A DNA stretch of 64,000 nt from M3007 sp044230315 (GCA_044230315.1 JBGARJ010000025.1:11944-75943), one strand, 5' to 3'. Counted from the stretch's first letter, positions 15,269-24,936 are shown. The notes: generated by a model not told the origin, from the letters alone. Numbers and translations: made by a program.

Positions 15269-16513
15269 ATGGATTTATTCGATCGCATTTTAAAACAAGC
15301 CGGCCCGTTGGGCAAATATGCCGAAGTGGCCGAAGGGTACTACATGTTTCCGCAGTTAGAGGGCGAACTGGGCAACCGCATGCGCTTCAACGGCAAGGAA
15401 GTGGTGTGCTGGAGCATTAATAATTACCTGGGGCTGGCCAATCACCCCGAGGTGCGGCAAGCCGATGCCGAAAGCGCCGCACGCTGGGGGCTGGCCTATC
15501 CGATGGGCGCCCGCATGATGAGCGGTGAAACCAAACAACATAAAAAACTGGAAACAGCGCTGGCGCATTATGTCGGGAAAGAAGACGGCTACCTCCTGAA
15601 CTACGGTTACCAGGGCATTCTCTCCGTCATCGATGCCTTGCTCACCCGCCACGATGTAGTGGTGTACGACGCCGAAAGCCACGCCTGTATCGTCGACGCC
15701 GTGCGTATGCACATGGGCAAGCGGTTTGCCTATACCCACAACGATATTGCAAGCCTCGACAAAAACCTCGAGCGCGCGCACCGCATCACGCAGGAAACCG
15801 GCGGCGGCATACTCGTGATCACGGAAGGCGTTTTCGGAATGCGGGGCGACCAGGGGAAATTGCGGGAAATCGTTGCGCTGAAAGACAAATACCCGTTCCG
15901 CCTCCTGATCGACGATGCACACGGTTTCGGCATGCTCGGCCAAACGGGCGCCGGTACGGCCGAAGAACAGGGCGTAACCGAAGACGTGGATCTGTATTTC
16001 AGCACCTTCGCCAAGAGCATGGCCCTCATCGGGGCATTTATCGCCGGCCCGGTCGACATTATCCGGCACCTGCGCTACAACATGCGTTCGCAGATTTTTG
16101 CCAAATCGCTCCCAATGCCGATCGTGGAAGGCGCGCTCAAACGTTTCGATCTGTTGAAAACCCATCCTGAATTCCGCGAAAAGCTCTGGAGCAATGTACG
16201 CCTGCTGCAAGGCGGCCTGCGCGAACGCGGGTTCGACATCGGCGATACCAACACTTGCGTAACGCCGGTGTACATGCACGGGGAAGTGGAAGAAGCGATG
16301 GCCCTCGTGAAAGACATGCGCGACAACTACGGCGTGTTCTGTTCCATTGTGGTATATCCGGTTATTCCCAAAGGCATGATCATCCTGCGCCTGATCCCTA
16401 CCGCGGCCCACACCGAAGAAGATATCCAGATCACCCTGGAAGCCTTTTCCGCAGTAGGCGCCAAACTGAAGTCGGGCGCTTATCAAGACTACGTGCCGCA
16501 ACCGATCGGTTAA
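15269..16513 (+). CDS. Alpha-oxoamine synthase, probable serine palmitoyltransferase
   Basis: 414 residues. The PLP lysine is in TFAKSMALIGAF (K249), with the family DDAHGFG block (D215, H218) and the NNYLGLANHP and GARMMSGE motifs. The family includes serine palmitoyltransferase, glycine C-acetyltransferase, 7-keto-8-aminopelargonate synthase and 5-aminolevulinate synthase. The short leader with the YYMFPQLEGEL segment, and the presence of sphingolipids in Bacteroidota, favour serine palmitoyltransferase (inference). That enzyme condenses serine with palmitoyl-CoA as the first step of sphingolipid synthesis. It stands alone between two terminators. Confidence 0.8.
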   Translation: MDLFDRILKQAGPLGKYAEVAEGYYMFPQLEGELGNRMRFNGKEVVCWSINNYLGLANHPEVRQADAESAARWGLAYPMGARMMSGETKQHKKLETALAHYVGKEDGYLLNYGYQGILSVIDALLTRHDVVVYDAESHACIVDAVRMHMGKRFAYTHNDIASLDKNLERAHRITQETGGGILVITEGVFGMRGDQGKLREIVALKDKYPFRLLIDDAHGFGMLGQTGAGTAEEQGVTEDVDLYFSTFAKSMALIGAFIAGPVDIIRHLRYNMRSQIFAKSLPMPIVEGALKRFDLLKTHPEFREKLWSNVRLLQGGLRERGFDIGDTNTCVTPVYMHGEVEEAMALVKDMRDNYGVFCSIVVYPVIPKGMIILRLIPTAAHTEEDIQITLEAFSAVGAKLKSGAYQDYVPQPIG

Positions 16514-16538
16514 ACGGCCGGCAACAAACGGCCTGCTC

Positions 16539-16572
16539 AACCCCGCCTGCGCTCGCACGGCGGGGTTTTTTT
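16539..16572 (+). terminator. Terminator after the serine palmitoyltransferase-like gene
   Basis: AACCCCGCC (16539-16547) pairs with GGCGGGGTT (16559-16567), followed by a T run to 16572. Confidence 0.9.
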
Positions 16573-16803
16573 GTGCCCCGGCGGATCAATGCGACAAATC
16601 AGATAGACCATGCGACAGGAGTGATAAGCCCCCGGCGGCTACACTACGCACCTTTGCCGTATCATTTCTGAACCGACAAAGGCCATCGGCCAAAGACCAT
16701 CCGGCGCAAATACGCAATTCTGCGTAGACACTTTACGCAGAGCCGCCGAAGCGCCCCGCCCAGCGCCACCCCCACCTTTGTCAAAAAAAAAGACACTGCC
16801 ACA

Positions 16804-16983
16804 ATGAAAGCACTCAAGATTATCTCGTCCCTGCTCTTTGCCCTGATCATGTGCACCGGCGCCGCCATCGTTTGCTATTGCAGCATCGACTTTTTCCAAC
16901 AATGCCAGTCCGATTGCCAGAAATGGATGGAAGGCTTCGCCAACCAACTTTCGGCTCACCAGATCCATTTTCCCAACGAATAG
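16804..16983 (+). CDS. Small Cys-containing membrane or secreted protein
   Basis: 59 residues: MKALKIISSLLFALIMCTGA, a hydrophobic N-terminal segment continuing AAIVCYCSID, then FFQQCQSDCQKWMEGFANQL and a short polar tail. There are five Cys (two pairs in CYC and CQSDC plus one in the helix). The N-terminus could be a signal peptide, lipoprotein signal or membrane anchor. No family recognised. It lies 70 bases upstream of the secreted NTF2-like gene on the same strand, so the two may share a transcript. Confidence 0.5.
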   Translation: MKALKIISSLLFALIMCTGAAIVCYCSIDFFQQCQSDCQKWMEGFANQLSAHQIHFPNE

Positions 16984-17053
16984 ACCCCGCCTGGACCAAG
17001 CACATCACCGGCTAAAAACCACTGCGATCCGCAGCGTTAAAAGCTGCTTTCCG

Positions 17054-17542
17054 ATGAAAACATGCCTATTGCTTGCAGCCCTGGCCTTGACCCAAACGCT
17101 TTTCGCCCAGGCGGCTAATGACCCCAACCTTTTCATACTCCAGACCACCAGCTCCTTTTTCGGCGCTACGGCAGAACAGCGCGCGGACCGCCATATCCGC
17201 CAGTTTGCCGATTATTTCATGCGAAAAGCAACACTGATCGACGCATCGGGGGCCATTTGGATCGGCCGCGACCGGATTTTGACCTGGCGCGAAAACCAGG
17301 CACACCTCAACCGTCCGGCAGAAAGCAGGCCGGAAAAAATCCAGAGCAGCCTGATCCGCCTGGTTCGGCCCGATCTGGCCATTGTGGTGGCACAGACGCA
17401 CGTGGGCGTGGAACCGGCTGCCAACGAGTTGTCGTACAATATCCTGTGGCGGCGCATCGATGGGAAATGGTACATCTGCACCATCACGCCGGTTGTGAAA
17501 CAATTTGATACCGCGTCGGCTGTTCTCGCTCGGAGTGATTAA
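17054..17542 (+). CDS. Secreted NTF2-like (SnoaL/DUF4440-type) protein
   Basis: 162 residues. A signal peptide (MKTCLLLAALALTQTLFAQA) leads an alpha+beta domain whose pattern fits the NTF2/SnoaL superfamily: an N-terminal helix, FADYFMRKATLIDASGAIWIGRD, a long strand region, and a C-terminal WRRIDGKWYICTITPV. That last block is typical of DUF4440-type proteins. No catalytic residues can be assigned. The serine hydrolase lipoprotein starts 100 bases further on in the same direction. Confidence 0.6.
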   Translation: MKTCLLLAALALTQTLFAQAANDPNLFILQTTSSFFGATAEQRADRHIRQFADYFMRKATLIDASGAIWIGRDRILTWRENQAHLNRPAESRPEKIQSSLIRLVRPDLAIVVAQTHVGVEPAANELSYNILWRRIDGKWYICTITPVVKQFDTASAVLARSD

Positions 17543-17642
17543 AACCGGAGCGCAGGGTTGTATATCCATTGAATTGCCGCAATCCGTTACCTTTCGCTGC
17601 ACAACAGGCGCCTGTGAACGCCTGTGTCACCGGATCAGATCA

Positions 17643-18920
17643 ATGAACAAATTCCTGCTTTTTGTTGCCGGCCTGTTGTTTATGGGCAGTTGCCAGCCTG
17701 CCTTGTATACCGTCAGTCACAAGACCCATAACCCGCTCACCCGGATTTTGGATGCGCATGCTGCTGAATTCGACAGTATCATCCGCCACCCGGAGACCTA
17801 TGAAGTACAGATCATTTACACCCAAATCGACCGGGACCAGCTCCAGCGGCCGCATTTCACGTCGTATTGGTGGAACGTCGATTCGACGCGCTACTTCTAC
17901 CCCGCGAGCATGGTGAAAATGCCGCTGGCCGCACTGGCGCTGGAAAAAATCAACACCCTCCGGCGAAACGGCTATCCGGCCCTTATGAAAAGCACGCCTT
18001 ACCGGATCGATTCGGTGCGCGTGTTTCAGCGCAACTATGCGGTCGATTCTACGGCGCCCGGCAATGTCCCCAGTATTGCGCATGATATCCGGCGGGTGTT
18101 TACGGTGAGCGACAACCACGCGTATAACCACCTCTTCGAATTCCTCGGGCGGGCCGGTATCAATCAAACGCTGCGGGAAAAAGGCTATACCCGGACGGGT
18201 ATCGTGCGGCGCTTTTTTGCCGGCGGGCGCGACAATGCCTACAGCAGCCCGATCACGTTTTTAGATGTATCCGGGCATACCCGTTGGAAACAGGGCGAAC
18301 TGCACGACAGCATCACATGGGTCAACCCGCAGCGGGCGCTGCTGAAAGGTACCGGCTACCTGGATAGCCAGGGTGAATTGGTGCAAAAACCGTTTGATTT
18401 CAGCGTCCATAACTGGTTCGCACTCACGGATATGGAAAAGATGTTGCGGGCGATTATTTTCCCCGATGCCGTAGAACCCGCTAACCGGTTTGACCTTACC
18501 AGCAAGGATTACGCCTTTTTGTGGCGCTACATGGGCGGTTTTCCGCGGGAGTGCGATTATCCGAAGTACGACTCCACGGCCTTTTGGGACGGGTATGTCA
18601 AACTGTTTCTTTTTGGCGACACCCGGGAGCGGCAAGACGGTTCGGTGCGGGTGCTGAATAAGGTCGGCGAAGCCTATGGCACCCTTACCGACGTGGCCTA
18701 TATTGTCGATTTCAAAAACAACGTCGAGTTTATCCTCGCATCCACAATCCTGTGCAACAGCGATGGAATTTTCAACGACGACCGCTATGAATACGAAACG
18801 GTCGGTTTCCCATTTTTGGCCAGATTAGGCCGTGCGGTGTATGCCTACGAACGGCAGCGACAGCGGAAAGTCGTGCCGGATTTGAAGCCCTTTGCCGATG
18901 CGCTCCCTGTGGGCCAATAG
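17643..18920 (+). CDS. Class A beta-lactamase-fold serine hydrolase lipoprotein
   Basis: 425 residues from ATG 17643, which gives a lipoprotein signal (MNKFLLFVAGLLFMGSC, lipid Cys17). Three active-site elements of the penicillin-recognising serine hydrolase fold are visible: SMVK (S89-K92), SDN (S156-N158) and KVG (K340-G342, for KTG). The spacing is longer than in true beta-lactamases and the protein is ~130 residues larger. It may therefore act on peptidoglycan or another substrate rather than confer resistance. Likely anchored in the outer or inner membrane and facing the periplasm. Confidence 0.8.
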   Translation: MNKFLLFVAGLLFMGSCQPALYTVSHKTHNPLTRILDAHAAEFDSIIRHPETYEVQIIYTQIDRDQLQRPHFTSYWWNVDSTRYFYPASMVKMPLAALALEKINTLRRNGYPALMKSTPYRIDSVRVFQRNYAVDSTAPGNVPSIAHDIRRVFTVSDNHAYNHLFEFLGRAGINQTLREKGYTRTGIVRRFFAGGRDNAYSSPITFLDVSGHTRWKQGELHDSITWVNPQRALLKGTGYLDSQGELVQKPFDFSVHNWFALTDMEKMLRAIIFPDAVEPANRFDLTSKDYAFLWRYMGGFPRECDYPKYDSTAFWDGYVKLFLFGDTRERQDGSVRVLNKVGEAYGTLTDVAYIVDFKNNVEFILASTILCNSDGIFNDDRYEYETVGFPFLARLGRAVYAYERQRQRKVVPDLKPFADALPVGQ

Positions 18921-18954
18921 CGTTCAGGTCGCAATTTTGGCCCTTGCAAGGGAC

Positions 18955-19746
18955 TTACTTCAGCGTGATGACGCAGGATAATTTGGTGTGGTCGCGTACT
19001 ACATCGAGCAAGGAAAACGCGCCGGTCACCGTTTTTCCGTCGCTTTGAAAACCGGCGCCCTGCACCGCTTTCACCTTTTTGGGAAGGTGGAACACGAGCC
19101 GGTATTTTTTGTTGTTGAACATCATTTTGACCAGTGGATCGCTGTCATGGTCGAAGAACATACTGCCCATCACCTGGCCCGTGGTATCGGGCGGGTTGGT
19201 ACGCCGGAGCGTGCGGCCGTCGAATTGTATATCCGGAATGCCGGCGAGCGACCCGGGGCTTTCATCCACACCCGGCATTTTGAGCGCATCGAGTCCGTGT
19301 ATCGTGCTGTCTTTCTGTAGTTTGCCCAACGTGCCCAGCGTCTCCCAAAACAAAGGGAGGTCTTCGATTTTTTTGAAATCGTATTGAAACTGAAAATCGA
19401 GTCCATTTTTGGTCCGGGCCTGCATGACGATATGGTTCAGCACTTCCGGGTGCGCAAAATAATGCCGCAACGAATCGGGCAAATCGCCCAGCCGCACCAG
19501 GGTGTCGAGCGCCCGGGGAGGCTGGCCCAGGGCCTGCAGCGAGTCATTGGTTTTTTGCTGGGCCATCCGCAGCATCGAAGCAAAAGGACCGGAAGCCATG
19601 GAAATGGTCATCTCGTAGCGCCCCGATCGGTCTTTGTTGAGCCAGAGTTCTTCCGTGATGTCGAAGCAGCCGGCGCACAACAGGGCCAGCGCAAACAAAA
19701 CAAGCCGGATTGGGGTATAAACCGGAGGTTTGGATAGTGTTTCCAT
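18955..19746 (-). CDS. Hypothetical lipoprotein
   Basis: 263 residues from ATG 19746. The N-terminus METLSKPPVYTPIRLVLFAL runs into a lipobox (LALLCAGC). The mature part starts FDITEELWLNKDRSGRYEM, a pattern seen in uncharacterised Bacteroidota lipoproteins, with alternating strands and a helical middle region rich in DSL and LP. No catalytic motif was found. It is convergent with the serine hydrolase and follows lysS (gap 65 bases) on the same strand. Confidence 0.65.
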   Translation of the reverse strand: METLSKPPVYTPIRLVLFALALLCAGCFDITEELWLNKDRSGRYEMTISMASGPFASMLRMAQQKTNDSLQALGQPPRALDTLVRLGDLPDSLRHYFAHPEVLNHIVMQARTKNGLDFQFQYDFKKIEDLPLFWETLGTLGKLQKDSTIHGLDALKMPGVDESPGSLAGIPDIQFDGRTLRRTNPPDTTGQVMGSMFFDHDSDPLVKMMFNNKKYRLVFHLPKKVKAVQGAGFQSDGKTVTGAFSLLDVVRDHTKLSCVITLK

Positions 19747-19811
19747 AAGCAGTAATAGACTGTCGTATAATCCGTTCCCAAATGCGGCATCCCGCATAAA
19801 CCCCTAAGATC

Positions 19812-21353
19812 TTATCCTTCCTTGGAGCTTTCCGGGCGCATTTGGGGGAAGAACAGCACTTCCTGGATGCTCGATTGGCCTGTAAACAGCATCGTCAGGC
19901 GGTCGATGCCAAACCCGATCCCGCCCGTAGGCGGCATTCCGTATTCGAGGGCGCGGATGAAATCATCGTCCATAGCCATCGCCTCCTCGTCGCCGCGTTC
20001 GGCCAGGCGGAGCTGGTCTTCAAAACGTTCGCGCTGGTCGATCGGGTCGTTCAATTCGGAATAAGCGTTGGCTACCTCTTTGCCGTTGACAAAAAGTTCG
20101 AAGCGCTCGACCAGGCCAGGTTTGCTGCGGTGTTTTTTGGTGAGCGGCGACATTTCCACGGGATAATCGATCAAAAAAGTGGGTTGGATCAGGTGATGCT
20201 CCACTTTTTCACCGAAGATCTCGTCGATCAGTTTGGCTTTTCCCATAGTGGCGTCGATCTCGATGCCCTGAATTTTGCAGTACGTGCGCAGTTGTTCCTC
20301 GGTGGCCGTCTCCACATTGAGGCCGGTGTATTGATTGATTGCGTCAAACATGGTGAGGCGCCGGTACGGGCCGGCAAATTCGATTTGCTGCCCACCGGCT
20401 GCGATCGTCGATCCGCCGTCTTCGTTTACGGCCCGGGCTACCCGTTCGAGCATCTCCTCGGTGACCCGCATCAGCCAGTTGTAGTCTTTGTAGGCCACAT
20501 AAAACTCCAGCGCGGTGAATTCCGGGTTGTGGGTGCGGTCCATGCCTTCGTTGCGGAACATTTTGGCAAATTCATACACGCCGTCGAACCCCGCCACGAT
20601 GAGGCGTTTGAGGTACAGTTCATTGGCAATGCGCAGGTACAGGGTCATGTCCAGCGTATTGTGGTGGGTTTTGAAGGGCCGTGCGGCGGCGCCGCCGTGG
20701 ATGGGTTGGAGGATGGGCGTTTCCACTTCGAGCAGACCGAGATCGTCGAGGTAGGCCCGCATGGTTTTGATGAGTTTGGTCCGTTTGATGAAAATCTGGC
20801 GAAATTCCGGGTTCACGGTCAGGTCCACATACCGCATGCGGTAACGCTGCTCCGGGTCGGTGAACGCATCGAACACATGGCCTTCGGCGTCGCGCTTGAC
20901 GATAGGCAGCGGGCGCAGGCTTTTGGACAAAAACTTGAATTCCCGGACGTGTACGGACACTTCGCCGGTTTTGGTGCGGAAGGCGAAGCCGCGCACGCCG
21001 ACATAATCGCCCAGGTCGAGCAGTTTTTTGATGACCACATCGAACAGGGTAAAATCCTCGCCCTGGCCCATTTCGTCGCGACGGAGGTAGAGCTGGATCC
21101 GGCCGCTGCTGTCTTGCAGGTTCATGAACAAGGCTTTGCCGGCTTCCCGGGAGGCCATGACCCGGCCTGCGAGGGCAACTTCCTGGTAATTCAGGCGGTT
21201 TTTGCTGCCGTCTTCCAATACTTCTTCCTGGTAATTGGCCAAAATGTCGGCCGCATGGGCGGTCACCTCAAACATTTCAGCCGGGTAGGGGTCGATGCCG
21301 AGTTCGCGCAATTTCTGGAGTGATTCCCGGCGGAGTATTTCTTGTTCTGTCAT
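19812..21353 (-). CDS. lysS: Lysyl-tRNA synthetase, class II
   Basis: 513 residues, full length for the bacterial class II enzyme. An N-terminal OB-fold anticodon-binding domain (residues ~55-160, with VALAGRVMASREAGKALFMN) is followed by the catalytic core. The core has motif 2 (FAKMFRNEGMDRTHNPEFTALEFYVAY) and motif 3 (GIGFGIDRLTMLFTG). It charges tRNA-Lys in the cytoplasm. The residue order is standard with no missing motif. The psd gene lies 66 bases upstream on the same strand. Confidence 0.97.
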   Translation of the reverse strand: MTEQEILRRESLQKLRELGIDPYPAEMFEVTAHAADILANYQEEVLEDGSKNRLNYQEVALAGRVMASREAGKALFMNLQDSSGRIQLYLRRDEMGQGEDFTLFDVVIKKLLDLGDYVGVRGFAFRTKTGEVSVHVREFKFLSKSLRPLPIVKRDAEGHVFDAFTDPEQRYRMRYVDLTVNPEFRQIFIKRTKLIKTMRAYLDDLGLLEVETPILQPIHGGAAARPFKTHHNTLDMTLYLRIANELYLKRLIVAGFDGVYEFAKMFRNEGMDRTHNPEFTALEFYVAYKDYNWLMRVTEEMLERVARAVNEDGGSTIAAGGQQIEFAGPYRRLTMFDAINQYTGLNVETATEEQLRTYCKIQGIEIDATMGKAKLIDEIFGEKVEHHLIQPTFLIDYPVEMSPLTKKHRSKPGLVERFELFVNGKEVANAYSELNDPIDQRERFEDQLRLAERGDEEAMAMDDDFIRALEYGMPPTGGIGFGIDRLTMLFTGQSSIQEVLFFPQMRPESSKEG

Positions 21354-21419
21354 CGAATGGATGGGTAATTTGAAAATGGTGCAGGTTGGGGTTGGAGTTT
21401 AACAATCGGGAGGGGCGGA

Positions 21420-22076
21420 TTAGTTCAACCGTGCGATCAGGGTCAGGTTGCCCTTAACCAGCTGGTTCATGGTTATTTCGATCTTGCTGTGTATCGGCAG
21501 GTATAGATCGACGCGGGAACCGAATTTGATAAAACCCATATCGGCGCCCTGGCGGACTTCGTCGCCTTCCTGAATGTACCATTTGATCCGTTTGGCCACG
21601 GCGCCGGCGATCTGGCGCATCAGGATCTGGGTCGACCCAGTATCGTACACTATAGAAGTCCGTTCGTTTTCGGTACTGCTTTTCGGGTGCCAGGCCACCA
21701 GGTATTTTCCCGGATGGTAGTGAAAGAGCCGGATCCGGCCGCCAACGGGATTGCGGTTGACGTGCACATTGAGCGGCGACATGAAGATGGATATCTGCAG
21801 GCGTTTGTCTTTGAAATACTCGCCTTCATACACTTCTTCTATAGCGCAAATCCGACCGTCGGCCGGTGCGTACACCAGTTCGTTTCCCGCCAGGGGGATG
21901 GGCCGGGCCGGATTGCGAAAAAACTGCAGAATAAAACCGTAGAACCCCAGGGAAATAACCAGAACGGGCCAAAAGTACAAGGTATCCAAAGTCCAAAGCC
22001 CCGCATTCAGCAATAACAGAAACAAGCCAATTGCGGCTAAAATGGCGTATCCTTCCTTGTGCAAGCGAAAGAGCAT
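21420..22076 (-). CDS. psd: Phosphatidylserine decarboxylase
   Basis: 218 residues from ATG 22076 (MLFRLHKEGYAILAAIGLFL), the usual length of the short, membrane-anchored form; longer frames to 22178 add a non-family tail. One or two N-terminal membrane helices precede the catalytic domain (ADGRICAIEEVYEGEYFKD, FMSPLNVHVNRNPVGG). The self-cleavage site that generates the pyruvoyl group is FGS (185-187, Ser187). The enzyme turns phosphatidylserine into phosphatidylethanolamine. It is divergent from asd with 138 bases between the starts. Confidence 0.93.
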   Translation of the reverse strand: MLFRLHKEGYAILAAIGLFLLLLNAGLWTLDTLYFWPVLVISLGFYGFILQFFRNPARPIPLAGNELVYAPADGRICAIEEVYEGEYFKDKRLQISIFMSPLNVHVNRNPVGGRIRLFHYHPGKYLVAWHPKSSTENERTSIVYDTGSTQILMRQIAGAVAKRIKWYIQEGDEVRQGADMGFIKFGSRVDLYLPIHSKIEITMNQLVKGNLTLIARLN

Positions 22077-22151
22077 AAGATTTGCTTTTGTGCGCGGCAA
22101 AGGTCGGTTTTTCATGCTATTTCTTTTCACCTGAATGGCGATTTTAGCCAT

Positions 22152-22159
22152 TATCTTTG
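22152..22159 (+). promoter_or_regulatory. Putative -7 box for asd
   Basis: TATCTTTG matches TAnnTTTG and lies 56 bases before the asd ATG. No strong -33 TTTG. Confidence 0.4.
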
Positions 22160-22214
22160 CGGCCCGGTTCAGAACCACGTATTCTTATCATCGTTCACTC
22201 ATTTCATTATCGCT

Positions 22215-23246
22215 ATGAAAGTAGCCGTCGTCGGCGCCACCGGCTTAGTCGGAACCAAAATGCTTCAGGTGCTTGCGGAGCGCCAGTTTCCTGTTACGCG
22301 TTTATTCCCGGTCGCTTCCGAGCGCTCGGTGGGCAAGACCATCAAGTTTCAGGGAAAACGCTATAAGATCATCAGTATGGCCGATGCGGTGGCTAAAAAG
22401 CCTGACGTGGCCATTTTCAGCGCCGGCGGCAGTGTTTCCAAGGAATGGGCGCCAAAATTTGCGGAGGTCGGCACGTTTGTCATAGACAACTCCAGCGCCT
22501 GGCGCATGGAACCCGATAAAAAACTGGTGGTACCGGAAGTGAACGCCCACGTACTGACGAGGCAGGACCTGATCATCGCCAACCCCAATTGCTCCACCAT
22601 CCAGATGGTAGTGGCACTCAAGCCACTGCACGACCGGTATCATATCAAGCGGATCGTGGTCAGTACCTACCAGTCGGTAACCGGCACCGGAGTGAAGGCC
22701 GTCAATCAGCTCCTCAGCGAGCGCAAGGGCAAACCGGGCCAGAAGGCCTATCCGTATCCGATCGACCTGAATTTGTTGCCGCATATCGATGTTTTTCTCG
22801 ATAACGGGTACACCAAGGAAGAGATGAAAATGGTCAATGAGACCAAAAAAATCATGGGCGACGATAGCATCCGGGTGACGGCTACTACCGTGCGGGTGCC
22901 CGTAATGGGCGGGCACTCGGAGGCCGTGAACGTGGAATTCGATCGCGATTTTGACCTGGCCGAAGTGCGCAGCCTCCTGGAGCGGGCGCCCGGCGTAATC
23001 GTGGTGGACGATCCCGCCAACCTCAAGTACCCGATGCCGCTGGATGCGCACGACAAAGACGACGTGTTCGTCGGCCGGCTTCGCCGCGACGAAAGCCAGC
23101 CCAACACCCTCAATCTATGGGTCGTGTCGGACAACCTCCGGAAGGGCGCCGCCACCAACGCAATTCAAATTGCAGAATACCTGCTGGAAAAAGGAATTTT
23201 GAAACAAAAACGCCAAAAAACACAAAAAAAACCTATTTCAGTATAA
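22215..23246 (+). CDS. asd: Aspartate-semialdehyde dehydrogenase
   Basis: 343 residues beginning MKVAVVGATGLVGTKMLQVL, the NADP-binding GxxGxxG loop. The catalytic Cys is in NPNCSTIQ (C126), and substrate-binding GGHSEAVNVEF (residues ~233-243) is present. It makes aspartate semialdehyde for lysine/diaminopimelate, threonine and methionine synthesis. ATG 22215 is preferred because the upstream open frame runs through the psd promoter region. Confidence 0.95.
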   Translation: MKVAVVGATGLVGTKMLQVLAERQFPVTRLFPVASERSVGKTIKFQGKRYKIISMADAVAKKPDVAIFSAGGSVSKEWAPKFAEVGTFVIDNSSAWRMEPDKKLVVPEVNAHVLTRQDLIIANPNCSTIQMVVALKPLHDRYHIKRIVVSTYQSVTGTGVKAVNQLLSERKGKPGQKAYPYPIDLNLLPHIDVFLDNGYTKEEMKMVNETKKIMGDDSIRVTATTVRVPVMGGHSEAVNVEFDRDFDLAEVRSLLERAPGVIVVDDPANLKYPMPLDAHDKDDVFVGRLRRDESQPNTLNLWVVSDNLRKGAATNAIQIAEYLLEKGILKQKRQKTQKKPISV

Positions 23247-23321
23247 ATTTGTGCAGCCAGACCATGCGTCAACACTGTATGTCCACTGTTTAATTGTCTA
23301 CCGTATAACTGTTGTTTTACA

Positions 23322-24812
23322 ATGAAGAACAAGATCGTAGTTTGGGGAACCAACGCTGAAAATGAAAAAGTACTGATCGCTTTGGAGTTAAAAGCCGACA
23401 CCAACAAAGTACTCCTCTACACCTTCCCGGAAGCCGCGACTTCTGAGGAGTTTGTCAATAAAATGATGGCGGAATGGAGATCCGGCGGCGAGGTCGCCTT
23501 CCCGGAAGACCACACTACCCTGGAACGCGAGTTGAGTGTGACCGAAAGCCTTCTGCCGGATGATTTAAAGGTAGAACGAGGCGACCTGATCCAGCGCGCC
23601 CAAACCGAGTGGCACTTCGCCGTGCTATCGGCCAAACTGCACAAGGCATACGAGCAGGAATTGGCCGAATTCAAAGAAAAGGTTCAGGCCCTGGGCGCAT
23701 ACGACCATAACCTCTGGGACAGCCTGCGCGGCTTTTGGGACAAAGTGCAGGAACAAGCCCGCGAGCGGAACCTGTTTCGCGACCATGCCGACAACCTGCG
23801 CGATAACATCAACACCCTTTTCGACGAACTGAAGCAAATGCGGACCCGCGTGCAGGATGAATTCATGACTGCATCGCAAAACGTATATGCCGACTTCAAT
23901 AAAGCACTGGAAGACATTGAAACCCGGATCGCCAGCGGCGGCAGCAAGTTGAACGCCGTTTTCGAGGATTTGAAAAAACTCCAACGGCGCTATCGTGACG
24001 CCAAGATGAGCAACGAGCACCGCAACCAACTCTGGGAACGCCTCGATGGCGCGTTTAAAAAAGCCAAAGAACGGAAATTCGGACCCTCTGCCAATGAAGG
24101 CTCCCTGGTCGAACGCCACGAACGCCGCCTCGGCGGCCTGCGCGACGCCATTCGCCGCATGGAGGACAGCATCAAACGCGACGAAGAAGAACTCCATTTC
24201 CAACAGAAAAAAGTCGCGACCACTGAGGGCCAACTGGAAGCGCAGATCCGCAGCGCCAAGATCAAAATGATCGAAGAACGCGTTGCTTCCAAACGCGACA
24301 AGCTGGCTGAGATGAACCAAACCCGCTCCGATGTGGAGCGGCAGATCAATATCGCCAAGGAAAAGGAGAACAAGCGCTCGGAGAAAGAAGCCGATCGCCA
24401 GAAATTCGAAGAAGCCAAAGCAGCGGCTAAAGAGGAAATCGCAGCGTCGATCACGTCAAATGCCCCGGAACATACCGACGCCGAACCGGCACAGCCGGAG
24501 CCCGAACCGGAAAGTCTGCTTAAAGCGGCCGGGAACGTGTTGGGCGAAGCCCTGGAAGATGTAGTCGATAGCGTAAAAGCCGTCGGCAAAGTGCTGGGCC
24601 AAAAGGCCGATGAAATGCTCGACGAGGCCATAGAGAAGGCAGAGGATGTCGTGGAAGTCCTCACGAAAGACAAGAAAAAGAAAGCGCCGGCAAAGAAGAA
24701 ACCGGAAGCCACCGAACCGGAAACGGTCGAGGCGGCTCCGGATGCACCGGCGGCCGAGCCCGCGGCGGATAGCGCGGCCGGTGATACACCGGAGGAGGAA
24801 ACAAAGGAGTAG
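23322..24812 (+). CDS. Long coiled-coil protein of unknown function
   Basis: 496 residues. A short N-terminal beta-rich segment (MKNKIVVWGTNAENEKVLIA) is followed by long charged helices to about residue 380, strongly predicted as coiled coil by eye (heptads of Leu/Ala with Lys/Glu/Arg). The middle (NQLWERLDGAFKKAKERKFG) recalls DUF349 units, but I would not assign that family. The last 110 residues are acidic and Ala/Pro/Lys-rich with KDKKKKAPAKKKPEATEPET, like histone-H1 or TolA-type tails. No signal peptide, so probably cytoplasmic; a structural or nucleoid role is only a guess. Confidence 0.7.
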   Translation: MKNKIVVWGTNAENEKVLIALELKADTNKVLLYTFPEAATSEEFVNKMMAEWRSGGEVAFPEDHTTLERELSVTESLLPDDLKVERGDLIQRAQTEWHFAVLSAKLHKAYEQELAEFKEKVQALGAYDHNLWDSLRGFWDKVQEQARERNLFRDHADNLRDNINTLFDELKQMRTRVQDEFMTASQNVYADFNKALEDIETRIASGGSKLNAVFEDLKKLQRRYRDAKMSNEHRNQLWERLDGAFKKAKERKFGPSANEGSLVERHERRLGGLRDAIRRMEDSIKRDEEELHFQQKKVATTEGQLEAQIRSAKIKMIEERVASKRDKLAEMNQTRSDVERQINIAKEKENKRSEKEADRQKFEEAKAAAKEEIAASITSNAPEHTDAEPAQPEPEPESLLKAAGNVLGEALEDVVDSVKAVGKVLGQKADEMLDEAIEKAEDVVEVLTKDKKKKAPAKKKPEATEPETVEAAPDAPAAEPAADSAAGDTPEEETKE

Positions 24813-24840
24813 AATCGCCGCCGCAGGTCGGCGTGCAGTA

Positions 24841-24888
24841 AAAAAAATCACCGCAATAGCTCATGCAGCCATTGCGGTGATTTTTTTT
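24841..24888. terminator. Bidirectional terminator
   Basis: AAAAAAATCACCGCAAT (24841-24857) pairs with ATTGCGGTGATTTTTTT (24871-24887). The A run and T run serve both the coiled-coil gene and the convergent dipeptidase. Confidence 0.93.
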
Positions 24889-24936
24889 GCCGGGGATCGA
24901 CCGGAAACATCATACCCGGTGGCAAATCGCAGGCGC

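Noticed and set aside
17643..18920. Antibiotic-resistance beta-lactamase
   Set aside because: SxxK, SDN and KxG are present, but the size, spacing and KVG variant make a wall or unknown hydrolase as likely; resistance is not claimed.
19842..21323. 493-codon plus-strand frame opposite lysS
   Set aside because: Antisense to a full-length lysyl-tRNA synthetase; the translation has no domain pattern, a usual effect of high GC third positions.
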